From Cardinalis cardinalis (taxonomy: Eukaryota; Chordata; Aves; Passeriformes; Cardinalidae): a stretch of DNA of 64,000 nt. How positions within the stretch are numbered: the first letter of the stretch is position 1; each line of letters begins with the position of its first letter. The stretch is taken from contig JACDOX010000335.1 of NCBI GenBank assembly GCA_014549065.1, positions 372,001 to 436,000 on the forward strand, given 5' to 3'. Both the position numbers and the translations under genes were made by a program. The notes beneath the pieces were generated by a model. That model made no database searches. It saw only the letters and a program-made list of their open reading frames with translations, and was not told the origin of the DNA. Positions 48,773 through 60,992 of the stretch are shown one piece after another.

Positions 48773-51700
48773 GCTAGAAATTCTACCTCCTTTCTCTATG
48801 ACCTGGGTGATTCTAAATTTTTCTGGATATTTATTTATTCTGACCTGCACCAAACTAGAAATCCTTTTAGTTTTAGGTGATATACTTTTTCTTTTAACTT
48901 ATTCTTTTTAAATAGGATAACTTTAGTTTCTTGTTATCTACTGGATGAAAAATTTACTTTTTTACTGAAGCTATTCTGATGATAGATAGGATTGAAACCA
49001 TTGCCTTTTTTTTAATCTAAAAATGTTAACTCTACTAAAAAATTGTCTTTTAAGTGCTCTTTGATTCATGCCTTTACTCTGAGACTGAGAAGTCTTTAAG
49101 ATATTATTATTCATAAATGTGTTGAGAATTTTCAGGGTTCAAGTAGATTTAAGCCTGCAATTTGATATGTGTCTGTATTAAATGAAGTCTACAGCTTACA
49201 TTAAATCATAATTTTCCTTTAAAAAATTACACTTGGGGGGTTAAAGCTAATGCGACAGTTTCCTGCATTTATTTTGCCATACTAGAGATTCAACAAGAAC
49301 ACTAGAAGATCTTGCAAAATCTAACCCGGTTTGGTTCATTTATTGCTTTGAAGGCTCAAAGAGATCATGAAAAACTAACATGGATTCTGGGCACTTTTTC
49401 ATATATACAAACTTCTCCCATTCTTCAGTAAGTGTACCTCAAGGGCCTTTCAATATCCCAGTAAAAGTACTTTCTGACAAATCNACTCAAATTGCTTCTG
49501 TGAGCCAGATGTCTCTCTTCTTGCCTTCATCAGCAAAAGTAGTGTTGCATTTTAGCTACTGCTGCTGCTAACATCAGCATTCACAGAGGAGGAAGGAAAG
49601 AGTTTTTATGAGAGAAGAGTAGATTTCTGAAGCCAAGGAATGCCATTAGAAAGTGTACTAAAGTTCATCTGAATTCTCTGGAAGGTGAATCTTATAGTAT
49701 TACATGCAGTCCTGTTAATTTCTTAGGGACCAAGGACTGACATGACTTTGAAAGGTGAATCATTCAGAATTACACTTCTTAAAGATATATATACTAATAG
49801 CACTACTGGAAAAATAATTCCCTGAAAATACCAATAATCTGAATTCATCTCATGATCCTATTTGATAATGGGAAGATTAAGATGATGCTGAGAAAATCGT
49901 GAAACTCACTGAGGGTTAGCTTGCTTTGCTGATTCCCTAAAAGGGTCCTATTCTTTCTCAACTTTCTAGTGAAAATGCTGAAATCAGAATTACCTCTGAT
50001 TTTTGAAATGAATGTTTACCTAGAAAGCCACTGTTTATTTTCTTCACTGCAGCTGCAGAATACATGAATAATGCAGTATTAGCATAAACCATACAGCAGC
50101 CAGTTAAAATTATGCCCCTGTTAAAAATGTGAAGCAAAAGGCATTTGATTATGTATGTATGATTGTGTAAACAGATGAGGGATTTAAGAGAAAAAATTCA
50201 CTTTTTTAAAATGAAAATAAAATTGGACCTGACACATCCAAGGATGAGTATTGTCAAGCTACTCTCTTGGCCTGTTTGAAAAGGGGCCATACTTTATAAT
50301 TGGAAGGACTAAGTTTCATTTTATCAGATAACTGAAAACTCAGCAGGTATTTGTATAGAAAAATGCAGATCTATCCTTGAAAATATGAAAACTTGACATA
50401 ATAATTTCTGATTTAGACTGCCATTATTCTGCTTGGCTAGTCATTGGTTTTGTTTGTTGGTTTTTTGGTTTGGTTTTTTTTTGTGCTAATACAAAGCTTT
50501 ACATCAATACTAAGTGGTGTGTNTTGCATTGGCAGTTGAAAGATCTAAACCCCAAAACTCACTAGATTTGTTTTCTTAAAGTGTTGTTAATTCTGACCAT
50601 TGCCTCATTGTTGCATGGCAGATGGTCATAAATCCAGCCAACATTTGGTAACAGATTACCTTGACTGAAATCACAAAGCAGGCATTATTTTTACACAAAA
50701 AGTATGTCTCCACTTTTATACTATATTTGGCACCTACAGAAATGTGAGCAAAATGATGAAGAAAATTATACTGACCAGTCTGCCAGATTATTTGGCATCT
50801 TCATTCCCTTCTTTTCTCCTTCTAAGCAGATCTCACACCTGTTAATAGACTGTTGTGCTTGTCAAAAGAAATAAAAGTAAATGGTTTTAATTGTTAAGAA
50901 AAGTCCTCAAGGCAAGGCCATTAGGGAATCCTACTCAGTGTCCAGCTGGTCATCCAAAATCTAGCTGCTGCAGTGCATGAGAAAGAGGTTCTTTTGCATT
51001 CAGTGTCTGAAAGCTGCTTTTTAATTTTGGCTTTCTTTTTTGGACTCAGGAACATCTGTCATACATCAAGTGCTAAATTTACCACCTGATACAGAGAAGC
51101 TGTTTATTTTAAGTCTTTTACAACATCACTGAAAAGAAATAAAAGTCATACTATTTTTGCTGGCTCTTGTAGTTTCTCTGTATTCATAATTTTGATTGGC
51201 ATGCTGAATAAAAAGTTTTCCTCAAAAGCATAAATCACATTTGTCACATCTTTTGCAAAAGTATAAACACTTCTGAAGGCATTTTTTGAATCCAAAACAA
51301 TGTCAAGATGATGACTGTGGTTATTCAAACTTTTTTAATTCCCATAAATATCAGTAAAGAAGTCCAGTCACTAGTAAGCTACAAAAATAATAAATTTCAA
51401 AAGTTAACAATTTAGTACTCCTATCTATTTTAAAATAATGGCAAATACATGGTTTTATTGTTTAAATGTAAAAGAATACATTCATATATCTGTGCTAAAA
51501 CTACTTTATAGAGTCTGAGAATTATAATATTACATTTTTAATTTTTACCTGAAACATGCTTCAAGTAAAATACTCTTAAATAGTTTATCACTAGCTGGGA
51601 GAAAACATTTCTCTCCTCTTCCTGTCTCTCCTTTTAGTAATTTCTTGTTTAGTACTTTTCATAAGTTAAAACCAGAATGTGGGGAAGATCCTAAATTAGT

Positions 51701-52244
51701 GGTTCTCAAATGTAGCAAGGAAATAACTTTTGCACAGTGTCTTTTCACAATGACAAAAACTAAACACCCTCAGGTACATATNGTTCTCTTATATGCACTG
51801 TCCAGCTTTCACTAAGCATGTGCATTAGACGTATTTAACACTCCATGTGGAAGTGCTATGTTCTAGAAAACNCTCCAGACAACAGTTGGTATGAGCTCTA
51901 TGCTAAGTAACTCTCACTTTTGCAGACTACTATGAAACTCAGGAGGGAGCTAAGGTTGCTTCTGGCTTTCTGCTAACTGCTCATAACTAAGCTAAGAATA
52001 TGCATGACAGAGACCAAAAATGCTACTGAATACAGTAAAACCTATGCTGCTCCAACTGGTTCATAGTGGCTGCATTCCCAATCGACTTAATATCATTTGT
52101 TTTCTTACTCGGCATTCATGACAAAGAATTCTCTTTAGAGATGTAAGGAAAGGGTAAGCAGCTGCTTAAGTGATTGCATACGTATTATCACTAGCAGAGG
52201 AATGACATTGTGCTGCCATTATTGGCTATTTGTATTAGCTGGAG
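48773..52244. other. Unique AT-rich noncoding sequence
   Basis: No gene or named repeat is recognised in about 3.5 kb. T/G-rich text (ttggttttttggtttggttt) lies near 50456-50480. Confidence 0.5.
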
Positions 52245-53025
52245 GAGTAGGCCAAAAGGAACATTTCAAGTTCAACAGGGATAGGAAAAGGCCAAGTCCT
52301 GCCACAGGCAGGAAGCAACCTGTGCAGCCGTGCAGGATGGTGCTTGCCTGGCTGAGGGCAGGTCTGCAGGGAGGGACCTGGGGGTCTNGGTAGATACACA
52401 CTGAATGTAGTAATGTGCTGTAGAGACAGCCAACAGTGCCATGGAAGGTACTCACTGGGGCACAGCCAGGATGTGGAGAGCAGGGATTTTCTTCTTACAC
52501 TCAGCACACCTAGAATGCNACATCCAATGTTGGGACTCAATTACAAGAAAGTTATCAACAAGTCCCTGATATTGGTGGTTCCTAATCACCCGGGGTTTCT
52601 AGGATGGTCAGGGACTGGGGCATGTGCCCTGTGAAGAGAGGTCTGGAGACTTTTGTTTGGCCTGGAGAAGATATTTCTTTGACGGGAACTAACAGCAGTG
52701 TGCCAGGATCTACAAAGTGCTCTCAAGAAGAGAGAGCCCGGAACTTCACAGCATTGTGTCATGTGAGGATGACAGACACCTGACACAGTGAGTTCTAACT
52801 GATGATGAGGAAAAACTTTTCACCACTCACAGTACAGTCAAATACTGAGATAACCTGTCAATACCAGAGATAACCTGCCCAGTAGGGCTGTATAGTCTCT
52901 TGTTCTGAAGTTTTTCAAAATCTGATTGATTTAAGACCTCTGTTACCTACTCAAACCTGACCTTCTTTGAGTAAAATGTTGAACTAAAGCCTTTCTGAGA
53001 TACCTTCCATCTAGAAACATCCCAG
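52245..53025 (+). mobile_element. CR1 LINE, end of ORF2 and 3' untranslated region, strongly diverged
   Basis: Sense-strand CR1 landmarks appear in order: gggacctgggggtctnggta (the LGVLV region), a gagacagccaacagtgccat block, cacagccaggatgtggagag, gtctggagacttttgtttgg and cctggagaagat, gatgaggaaaaacttttcac, cctgcccagtagggctgtat, and ttgagtaaaatgttgaacta near the end. Many substitutions and deletions, and the lack of a clear terminal octamer repeat, indicate an old copy. A partial tandem duplication around gagataacctg (52850-52880) lies within it. The boundaries are approximate. Confidence 0.8.
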
Positions 53026-56000
53026 GAATATACAAAGTCTTTTGCAAAGCATTGAATGCTCTATATTCCTAGAACATTTCAAGATGTGAGAAGCAACAGA
53101 TGCCAGGAAGTTCTGTTATAAATGTCACTTCTCAAACAGAAGTTGATGATTCTGCTCCAGTTGCTCATGCTGACTTGTAAGGGTTCTGAGTACTTCCACT
53201 GAAATTATTATGGTTACTGTCAGAATAAGATATAACCAGCGAGAAAAAATGGCAGGTCTAAGCTGCCAGTGTTAGCTAAGCCTTGACAGGCTTATCACTT
53301 CCTCTTCAGTTGTGAATTAAATTACAATAACACATCCTAAAAAAGCAAACTAATTTGCTAACTTTAAATTTGAATAATACCTAATATTTGACAGGAAAAA
53401 ATAATGTTGATTCTTGTGTTCTTTCATTATTTAAAATCAGATCTGTAGCACAGAAATACAGCTAAACTGAACAATATTCAAATTGCAATTATGATGCAAT
53501 TACGATGATTACCTATTCTTATGTAACAAGTTTTATATAATGATATGATTATATATAATATATATGATTTTCTGATTTTATGTTTAATAAAATTAAATTA
53601 GCTACAGACATACAAAATTCACCAGGAAACTCTCCCACATTAATGTGCATCATAATTTAACTTGCAATACATGTTCACCAGAAAACAATTTTGCTGATTA
53701 ATGTTTGCCATGCAAACTGCACTATGGTGTTGAATAATGAGTCTTACTGATTGACTGTATGAATGGCATAAATAAGGGTCCCACCTAATAACTTACCAAA
53801 CTGATAAGAAATTTTTTAAAGAATTTACAAGTGATAATAAATTTCTACTACAATAAACAAGAGTCCAAGAGAAAAGATATAAAAGCCTGTCCAGTGTTGG
53901 GTCATTCTTTCAGCTTTTCCACTTCTGTTTTACTAAGGGTAAGGATTTCAGGTGCTTTTTTAGTTCTTACAATTCACAATAAATAGGTTTTTTTAAGGTC
54001 TCTATTACAATGAAGTGCATTGGAGGTATAGTGAAATCCTGCGGGAGAATTTTAAAAGTGTTGATTGCATGACATACTTAGTTTGAAATTCAGTTGGCTT
54101 ATGTTATAAATTCCACAGAGTTGAAAAATCTAAATTCAATCTGAAACTGCTTATGATCACATTCTTACAGTACTAGCCTTATTGATCCTATCACATCAGA
54201 AATATTCAAGAGTCTATGTAGAACTACTCAGGTAATTTATAATATCTGGTATTCAGTATTATGCTGTAACTAAAACATAACAGCATACAAAAACCCTAAA
54301 ATAACAAATTTTTTTTTCCCACTGCCTTTATTGAGTTGTGTAATCCTGTGGATGTAGTCATGAAGATGGTGCAGTCTCTCTCTCCTTCCCGTGTAACAGG
54401 TTACATGCTGTATTGGCTTTTAGTAAGTGAGGATATGAGCTTTTCCATCCCCCTCCTCCTTATCATTAAATCTGTACCTGTCTGTATAGAGGAAACAAGA
54501 TTGGTACTGTCTTGGATGAATTCTGAAACTGGGTTTAAAACAATTGCTTATTTATTAGGTTTTCTTAGGCTGACCTCAATATTAAAGCATTTTTGCAACT
54601 AAGACTGCAGTTTGACCGTGTGTCTTCCAGAAGCTGAATCCTGTGATTCCTGTGTAACCTTCAAGGAGAGAAATAATATTGTCAGCAGTGTTCACTGCAT
54701 TATGTTTTAAATGCAGTGGATACTGCTTTTGATACAGCCATCTGCACTAGAAGGGATGTTTATCCTCACACTCAACACTGAGAACACTGATGTCATCCCT
54801 GCCATGAATATCTCTCTAAAATCCTCCCAAGGGTTGTCATCTCTGCCCATGAGAAAGGCAGATCATACATGCACTTTTTTTGCAGTCTTTCAGGAGCAGA
54901 ATCACAAATGCTTGTAACTTGCTTTATATCAGAAAGGGAACTCACTTCATGCCATAATATTGCTCCACTATTGCTCTTTATGATCTGTCATCCTTTATTG
55001 TTGAGAAGGACAGCAGCTGGAGCAGGTGATTTCACAGGGGAAATTTGTTCAATTGTCATAGCTAAAATTGAATCAGCAGTGAAGAGGTTTATTGCCACAT
55101 AGTTAATTGGTAATCAGTGAACTATATGTTGAGGGTCAGCATCATAATTGCAACAGATACACCATTGTCTTAGACACATGACTGCACTTACCTACTCATT
55201 TTGAAACAACCTTCTCTAGCTAATCTTTAACAGTTCTGTGATCACACACACATGCCCACCCTATGTCAGAGGATGTGTGCACAAGCTCTAGCTCTCTGCC
55301 CTACCTCCTGCAGCCCTCCAGCACACACTCAAGAACAACCCATGAAGTGATATACCTACAGAGGCATGGATCATTCCTCCCTCCCTGTTGCACTCTGGCA
55401 NATTCATGCCTCCAACAGGAAGTGACTCCATCAGCCATGGACAAGTGCCAGGAGGGCGACTACAAGAAACATCAAATCAGATTTTCAGTGCTGTTCTGAT
55501 GTCCTCTCCTTTGTCTCCACCACTCCAAATNTTTATGCTCATTTTGTACTTCTCAAGTCGACTCTTTATGTGTTTCCAAAGTTTACAGTACTCCCCTTTT
55601 TACCATTTAATTTGTTTTCATGTTGATGGGTTTCTTCCTCTTTAGTGTCACTAAAGTGCCCTTCTGCAGTTTTGGATGGTCCACTCAACCACACGCTTGG
55701 TACACAAGTTTCTGTGTTTCCAACTCCTGTTATCCAGGCATTTAGCACAGAGCTGGGACTATGCAAGTTAATCTCTTGTGATGTTTTTGTCACTGATAAT
55801 AGCCCTGTTCCTAGTTCAGGCACATCTGCCAGAATTTAGCTACCCCTGCCATGAGCTCTTAATATAATTCTTTAGTTATGTGCACTGTTATCAATGTCAT
55901 CACAGCCCTGCTTTATGTTGGCTTACAAAAGTGTAAGAATGGTGACACCATTTGAGACCAATGGTCTATGTCATTGGCAGCAGTTGCCAACAGCAGATGC

Positions 56001-57062
56001 TCAATGAAGAATATGAAAATATAGTGATTTTTCTTGAAAAACTCTCCTAGCCTCCAACATTTGTGGCTCAGAGATATCCTAAGTCATAAATAGCAATTTT
56101 ATTCTGGCATATCTCAGTCAATATCTCTGCATGTCTTGATTCCCAAAGCGCATACTCTGTATGTGTGAAGAGGCCTTTAGTAGAATCAGGGAAATCTTTA
56201 GGCCAGAAGTTCTTTGGCCCTGGGGTTCCAAGGTTTTACTCTTTATTTCTACACACTGTTGTCCATTTCTTAGGATGAAGTGTGTCGCAGTTTATTAATA
56301 GTACATGCAAGTGAAGACTTGTAGTTTCTGGTATGTGTCCCAGGCCAGGGAAGCTTGTTTGCAGTGGATCTCCTGTTCTAGTCCTATCCTCTGTTCTGGC
56401 ACCATGCAGAGGAGCCATGCAGGGACAGCAAATCTGTAGATGTTCCTATCAAATGTATCAACAGAGCAGAGTCATCATTATTTTATGTCTTATAACATAA
56501 TAACAGCAATTATAATAACAATGACAATAACAGTAATAACATTTATAATAAGAAGAATGCACCTTCATTGGATTAATGATTTCTGTGGTTTATACTACAT
56601 TAGAGTGGAAGCCATAGTATTGTAGTGATTCTTTAAATCCAAAAAGCAAGTCATTCTGGATCCACCAGGATTAATTTACTTAGAAATCTGACATTGTTTT
56701 CACTATAAACCAATTGAAGTTACAAATAAGGGGATTTGATTATTATTTTTTATAGTTGGGTGAACACATGAGAATTATAATACATATATATATAAAAATA
56801 TATATTTTATAATNTACAGTGATTCTTAATGTCTGAGTTGTCTCCAAGGGATTAAGCTAATTAAGAGGTAGACCACTTAGAATAACAACTGAGAAATTAG
56901 AACTGAAACTTGAGACTAGGTCCACCTATTTTCTATCTCAGATGTCTAATGGTTACAGTTTGACCCTGTGTGATGTTCAAGAACTTTACCTTAACATTTA
57001 CTTCATGAACGTAGGTTAAAAAATATCATTGAAGAAATGTTTATAATTCTAAAAATGCAAAT
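53026..57062. other. Unique noncoding sequence with AT-rich microsatellites
   Basis: No gene is recognised. TA-rich runs lie at 53531-53571 and 56780-56815, and an aataac/aataat-type A/T-rich repeat at 56495-56550. The minus strand of 56219-56430 carries two AATAAA signals and text that might be an LTR relic, but I cannot place its ends. Open frames at 54336-54602, 55263-55645 and 55566-55823 show no motif. Confidence 0.45.
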
Positions 57063-57628
57063 GCTATAAGCCACACCCTCCCAAACCCATCCACATGGGA
57101 TGAAGAGAATCAGAAAAAGGTAAAATCCATGGGTTGAAATAAGAACAGTTTAATATTTGAAATAAACTAAAATATAATAATAATATAATAATAACAATCA
57201 TAGCAGCAACAAAATGGGAGACAAACATATGAGAGAGAGGAGTAAAACCCAAGAGAAATGAGTGATGCAGAATATCCATGCTAACCATCTCCTGACTGTG
57301 CCAGCACACTGTGCACTGCCTGATGCTCAGAAGGGATTGACTTCTCCTGGACAATTTTCCCCAGTTAAGATAGTGGGTATGATGTACTATGGTGTGGAAT
57401 ACCCTTTTGGCCNGTTTGGGTCAGCTGTTCCCTCATGGCTTCTTGTGCACCTGCTCACTGGGAGAGCATGGGAAACTGAAAAGTCCCTGATTAAGGGTAA
57501 GTACTGTTCAACACCAACTAAAGCATCAGTGTTTTATCACCATTATTATCATCATCTTAAATCCAGAACACAACACTGTACCAGCTACTAAGGAGAAAAT
57601 GAACTCCATTCCAGCTGAAAACAGGACA
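57063..57628 (-). mobile_element. Solo LTR, avian endogenous retrovirus family (copy 2)
   Basis: The minus strand begins TGTCCTGTTTTCAGCTGG, the start of a very common avian LTR. It continues through the complements of ccagctactaaggagaaaat, aaatccagaacacaacactg, aagcatcagtgttttatcac, cttgtgcacctgctcactgg, gtttgggtcagctgttccct and atggtgtggaataccctttt. Beyond an ATA-rich segment (57165-57205) it ends with the complement of ccatgggttgaaataagaac. The copy at 7260-7732 shares these blocks in the same order. The left edge is weak because the last 30 or so bases of the family are not recognisable. No internal viral sequence is present. Confidence 0.82.
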
Positions 57629-58179
57629 TTTACAAAGCAAACAAATAAAGAAACAAATAGACTCAACATGCTATACACTAGAGAATATGATCATTTTAAC
57701 TACAAGCATTATAAACTAGGAGGATGGAAATTTCTCTGGGAAAATATCTTATGGGGTATAATAGCCTTGGAACTTTCAACAGTGTGACTAATGAATTATC
57801 CAGCTTTAAGGCAAACTGAAGCACACATCTTCACAGCTCAAAACTAATCANGGAACACCAATTCCCTTTATCATCATGGACAGTAATGAATGGGGAATTT
57901 GATATATGACATGGGGATTAGAAAGCGTAGAAAGATTGCTCTTAACACCTGTTACACACATAATATCTGCAAGTTTCCTGCCAAATGTTAATTTAGTTTT
58001 ACATAACTTTACATGTTAATTATGTCCGGTGTGAAGTGGGATTGGGAAGGAATGCTGTCACTCCACAAACACTAAGCTAAGACTACAGGACTTTGCCCTC
58101 ATCTGTTGATGATGGCTGCGCTTGGAGGCGCTAAAATCTCCGAGTAGAGCATCCTAAGTGCAGAATGAAAGTCCCCTCC
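57629..58179. other. Unique noncoding sequence left of the CpG island
   Basis: No gene or repeat is recognised. From about 58100 the sequence changes in character (tggctgcgcttggaggcgct, ctccgagtag) and leads into the CpG-rich segment. Confidence 0.5.
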
Positions 58180-58462
58180 ACTGAGGGCAGGCCCAGCCCA
58201 GCNGGGCCGGGCTCTCTCCCAGGCCGCAGGGCCATCCNTGCCGGGTCTCTCCTGCCCCCGGCCCTGCTCCCGCTGTCCCCTCGGGGCTCGCAGGGCTGTT
58301 TCTCGCTCGCTTCCCCNGGCTCAGCCCTGGCACCGGGCACCGTTTTGCCCTCCCTTGCCCAGGCTTTCCCCGGGGCTAAGGGGCTCGGCCGTGCCCTGCG
58401 CTGGGGCCGCTGCANCCGCTGGCACCGCCTGGGGCCGGCCCGGGCAGCGCCGGCCGCTGGCA
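58180..58462. promoter_or_regulatory. Orphan CpG-island-like segment
   Basis: About 260 bp with roughly three-quarters G+C and, by hand count, about two dozen CpG dinucleotides (for example ggctcgcagg, tctcgctcgcttcc, cggccgtgccctgcg, ggccggcccgggcagcgccg), in otherwise AT-rich DNA. It is not an LTR or CR1 that I recognise. CpG islands in vertebrates usually mark promoters, so it could start a gene or noncoding RNA outside or across the window. A GC-rich insertion or a satellite-like fragment is the alternative. Four ambiguous bases fall within 213 bp. Both long open frames here are products of GC content and contain ambiguous codons. Confidence 0.55.
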
Positions 58463-59111
58463 AAGCCAACACAGGGACACCTGCACCATTTACAGAAAGA
58501 AAACTAACATGCTCTTCCGATTCTGTAAAGCCAGTTATCAGTTCCTATTTGAAGAGACATTTAGTTGTGTGAAGCAGGAGGCTTTATATCAGGTTTAAAT
58601 AACACAATGAGTTGGCTACTTGCCTTTTAAAAAATGTCTTACATTGACTTTCATAAAGCTATTTAGGCTTGACAACAAATAAAGCAGGCTGCAGTAATGG
58701 CATTTTAGCATCAGACTATTGCCTGTGAATCTGTAATGACATGTGCAGTTTTTGCTTAGCAGCATTCAGAAGTGTGGCTGCTTCTCTCCTATGGTGCCTC
58801 AGTTGCCCGAAGAAAGAGTTCAAGGAGCTGAAAAAGGAAGGAAAAAGGAGAGATAATAATCTGCCTTTAAAGAAGGAAGGCAAAGAGTTAGCAGGACAGA
58901 CTAAGAAAAAAACCCACAACAAAATAACAATAAATAAAACCTTACCAGGATGAGGACAACAGGATGAGGTGCAGAAGGGGAAAACAACCAAAGGGTGTAA
59001 AAGTGAATATGAAATAGACAGCAGAGGGAGAGAACAGGAGGGAATAAAACTTTGCACAAAACTAGAAGAAATAGCTAAACATAAGTACACACTATCTAAA
59101 TGCAGGTAGTG
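58463..59111. other. Noncoding sequence, possibly conserved in part
   Basis: The stretch 58590-58745 is even in composition, repeat-free and lacks ambiguous bases, reading like constrained noncoding sequence. To its right lies a purine-rich patch (58830-58920). No gene is recognised. Confidence 0.35.
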
Positions 59112-59165
59112 CATAGTTAAGGTTGAAAAAGGCCTTTAAGGTCATGAAGCCAAACTGCCTCATCC
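59112..59165 (-). mobile_element. Short CR1 LINE 3' end stub
   Basis: The text agttaaggttgaaaaaggcc, tttaaggtcatgaagccaaa, ctgcc matches the antisense 3' terminal part of CR1. The resemblance fades after about 55 bp, so this is either a short truncated stub or the best-preserved part of an old copy. Confidence 0.55.
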
Positions 59166-59829
59166 CAGGCCCCGAGTTGACACAAGGATATGGTCATACA
59201 GCAAACAGTACCAAGGACACTCTCATGGCTGAACCCCCTGTAACAGGAAGGCTTACCTTGAAGAAGTGGGCTCATTTGAGTTGTCTGAAGTACCGTCAGT
59301 TGTGCTCTTAACACAATGCAACACAAGCAGCTTTGATAGAAATCATAGACTTTTAGTATTAAAAGTGTTTTCTTTAAAACATCACATTGTACTTGATCAC
59401 AGGAGAGCCTGGAAAGATATCAAAATGCATGTCTCATTCAGCTCAGTGCACATATGTGTTTTTGAAAATCTTGTTTGTTAAACATAGCTTTTTTATTCCT
59501 TGAAAAGTATTGTAAAATTATTTACATTTAAAATACCTTTAAATGTTATTTCAACAAGGTTTCTAAAATACAAATTATTTTGGTAAAGAACAATGTTTTT
59601 GGGAAGGTGGATTCACAGAAAGATATTACAGAGAAATCTAATATGAATGGCTCAAATAAGCTTGTTGTTATGAACAGCCACTAAATTAATTTCCCACATC
59701 TGTAAATCCGGTTAATAGGGTATTGATTCCATATTTTGCCCTCTAAATTTTGCCCTTCTTAGATGTAAATAACNTTGTTTTGAATCATGTGTCCAAATGA
59801 AGGATGGAGAAAACAAAACAGCGTCCAGC
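59166..59829. other. Unique AT-rich noncoding sequence
   Basis: Nothing is recognised. The stretch 59490-59590 is especially AT-rich. Confidence 0.5.
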
Positions 59830-60420
59830 AAAACCAAACAAAAATTACATCCAGGCAAGTGCCTCTGGCTTAGGTGACAAAATTACAATTGGCTGAAATA
59901 CTCAATCTTGTGTGTTTGCTCTTTCAATTAATTGCATTACAAGGGAAAAACCTGTCTCAATCTTTCCTCCACTTCCCAGATATCATTACAAGCCACTGAC
60001 AGCAGTTAAAGGTACATAAAGAATATATTAGGACAATATGGTACATCCATCTTTGGTTCTGTGGCTTTATATTTAATTTAAGTAATACTGGAGCAAGTGT
60101 GCTAGGCCCTGCTAATCATACACTGATAAAAGTGAGAATTTGACCATTCCATCCTATAATTAGATGCAGAAGGGAATGCTCTGTTGGCCACAAATTGCAA
60201 ACCTGTGTGTCTGTCAAATACTCATTTGTTTGCCATCATTGTTGAGCCTTCGAGAGAGTACATGGTGCTAACTGCAGCTTGTTGGCAGCTGGTTCACAAG
60301 GAGTACAGTGTGAACAGACCTGGCAAAGTTGTGTTTTCCAGTAACAATGGGCTGCACACTCTCAGTTTTCTTTGAGTTGAAGATTCAAAATTGTAACTCT
60401 AGAGAAGCAAAGAAACCTCT
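59830..60420. other. Candidate conserved noncoding element / enhancer
   Basis: Nearly 600 bp of even-complexity, repeat-free sequence without ambiguous bases (none from 59775 to 60619). It includes homeodomain-type TAAT/ATTA cores packed together (tcaattaattgcattacaag), plus gacaaaattacaattgg and taatcatacactgataaa. I infer possible constraint from this texture; I have no alignment. The frame 60184-60375 inside it has no domain and is not called. Confidence 0.35.
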
Positions 60421-60992
60421 GTTGCCTTCAGCTTCCAAAGACAAACTTAAGTGTTTGTGAGAAAAATGCATAATTTTCAGTAAACAACAAAGGTATTTAA
60501 CTTGTTCTTTTGTATATGTAGGAGAGAGACTGACATGAGAAGCCCCAGTATATGCAGTCTCTTAGATATATGCTTATTTCAAGAAATTAATGTTAAGCTT
60601 TATTTGCAGAGTGGTGGTCNGTTCCAGCACTTTTCCCAAAATGCTGATGTATTGATACCAGGTGTTTAATTAATCTTTCTGTAATACNTTTCTAACTTTA
60701 TATAATAGAAAACAGTTACAGTGACTGATCAGGGCCACCTATGTAATATGGCAGGATGTGGAAGTGCTTTTTTCTTTGAGTCGATAAACATGCAGCATTT
60801 CAGCAAAATTATTCAGAGCAAACTCTGATTTATTGCATGTAAATCTTGATGTAGTCAGACAAAGGGTCTCACTGTGGGACAAAGAGTCCTGGAAAACCAT
60901 AATCCTCAATATACATGGTCATCCCCTGACCTGCTCAAATGCAATGGACAATTCTCTCTCTGTGGCTATTATTTACTGGTCCCAGGCTGATC
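60421..60992. other. Unique noncoding sequence
   Basis: Nothing is recognised between the candidate conserved block and the CR1 at 60993. Confidence 0.5.

Noticed and set aside
55260..55650. Moderately GC-rich segment with overlapping frames
   Set aside because: The frames contain ambiguous codons and share no domain; I could not match the sequence to a repeat or exon.
58131..58572. 113- and 135-codon frames across the CpG-rich segment
   Set aside because: Open only because of high GC; they contain several ambiguous codons and show no recognisable domain. The segment is better described as a CpG island.
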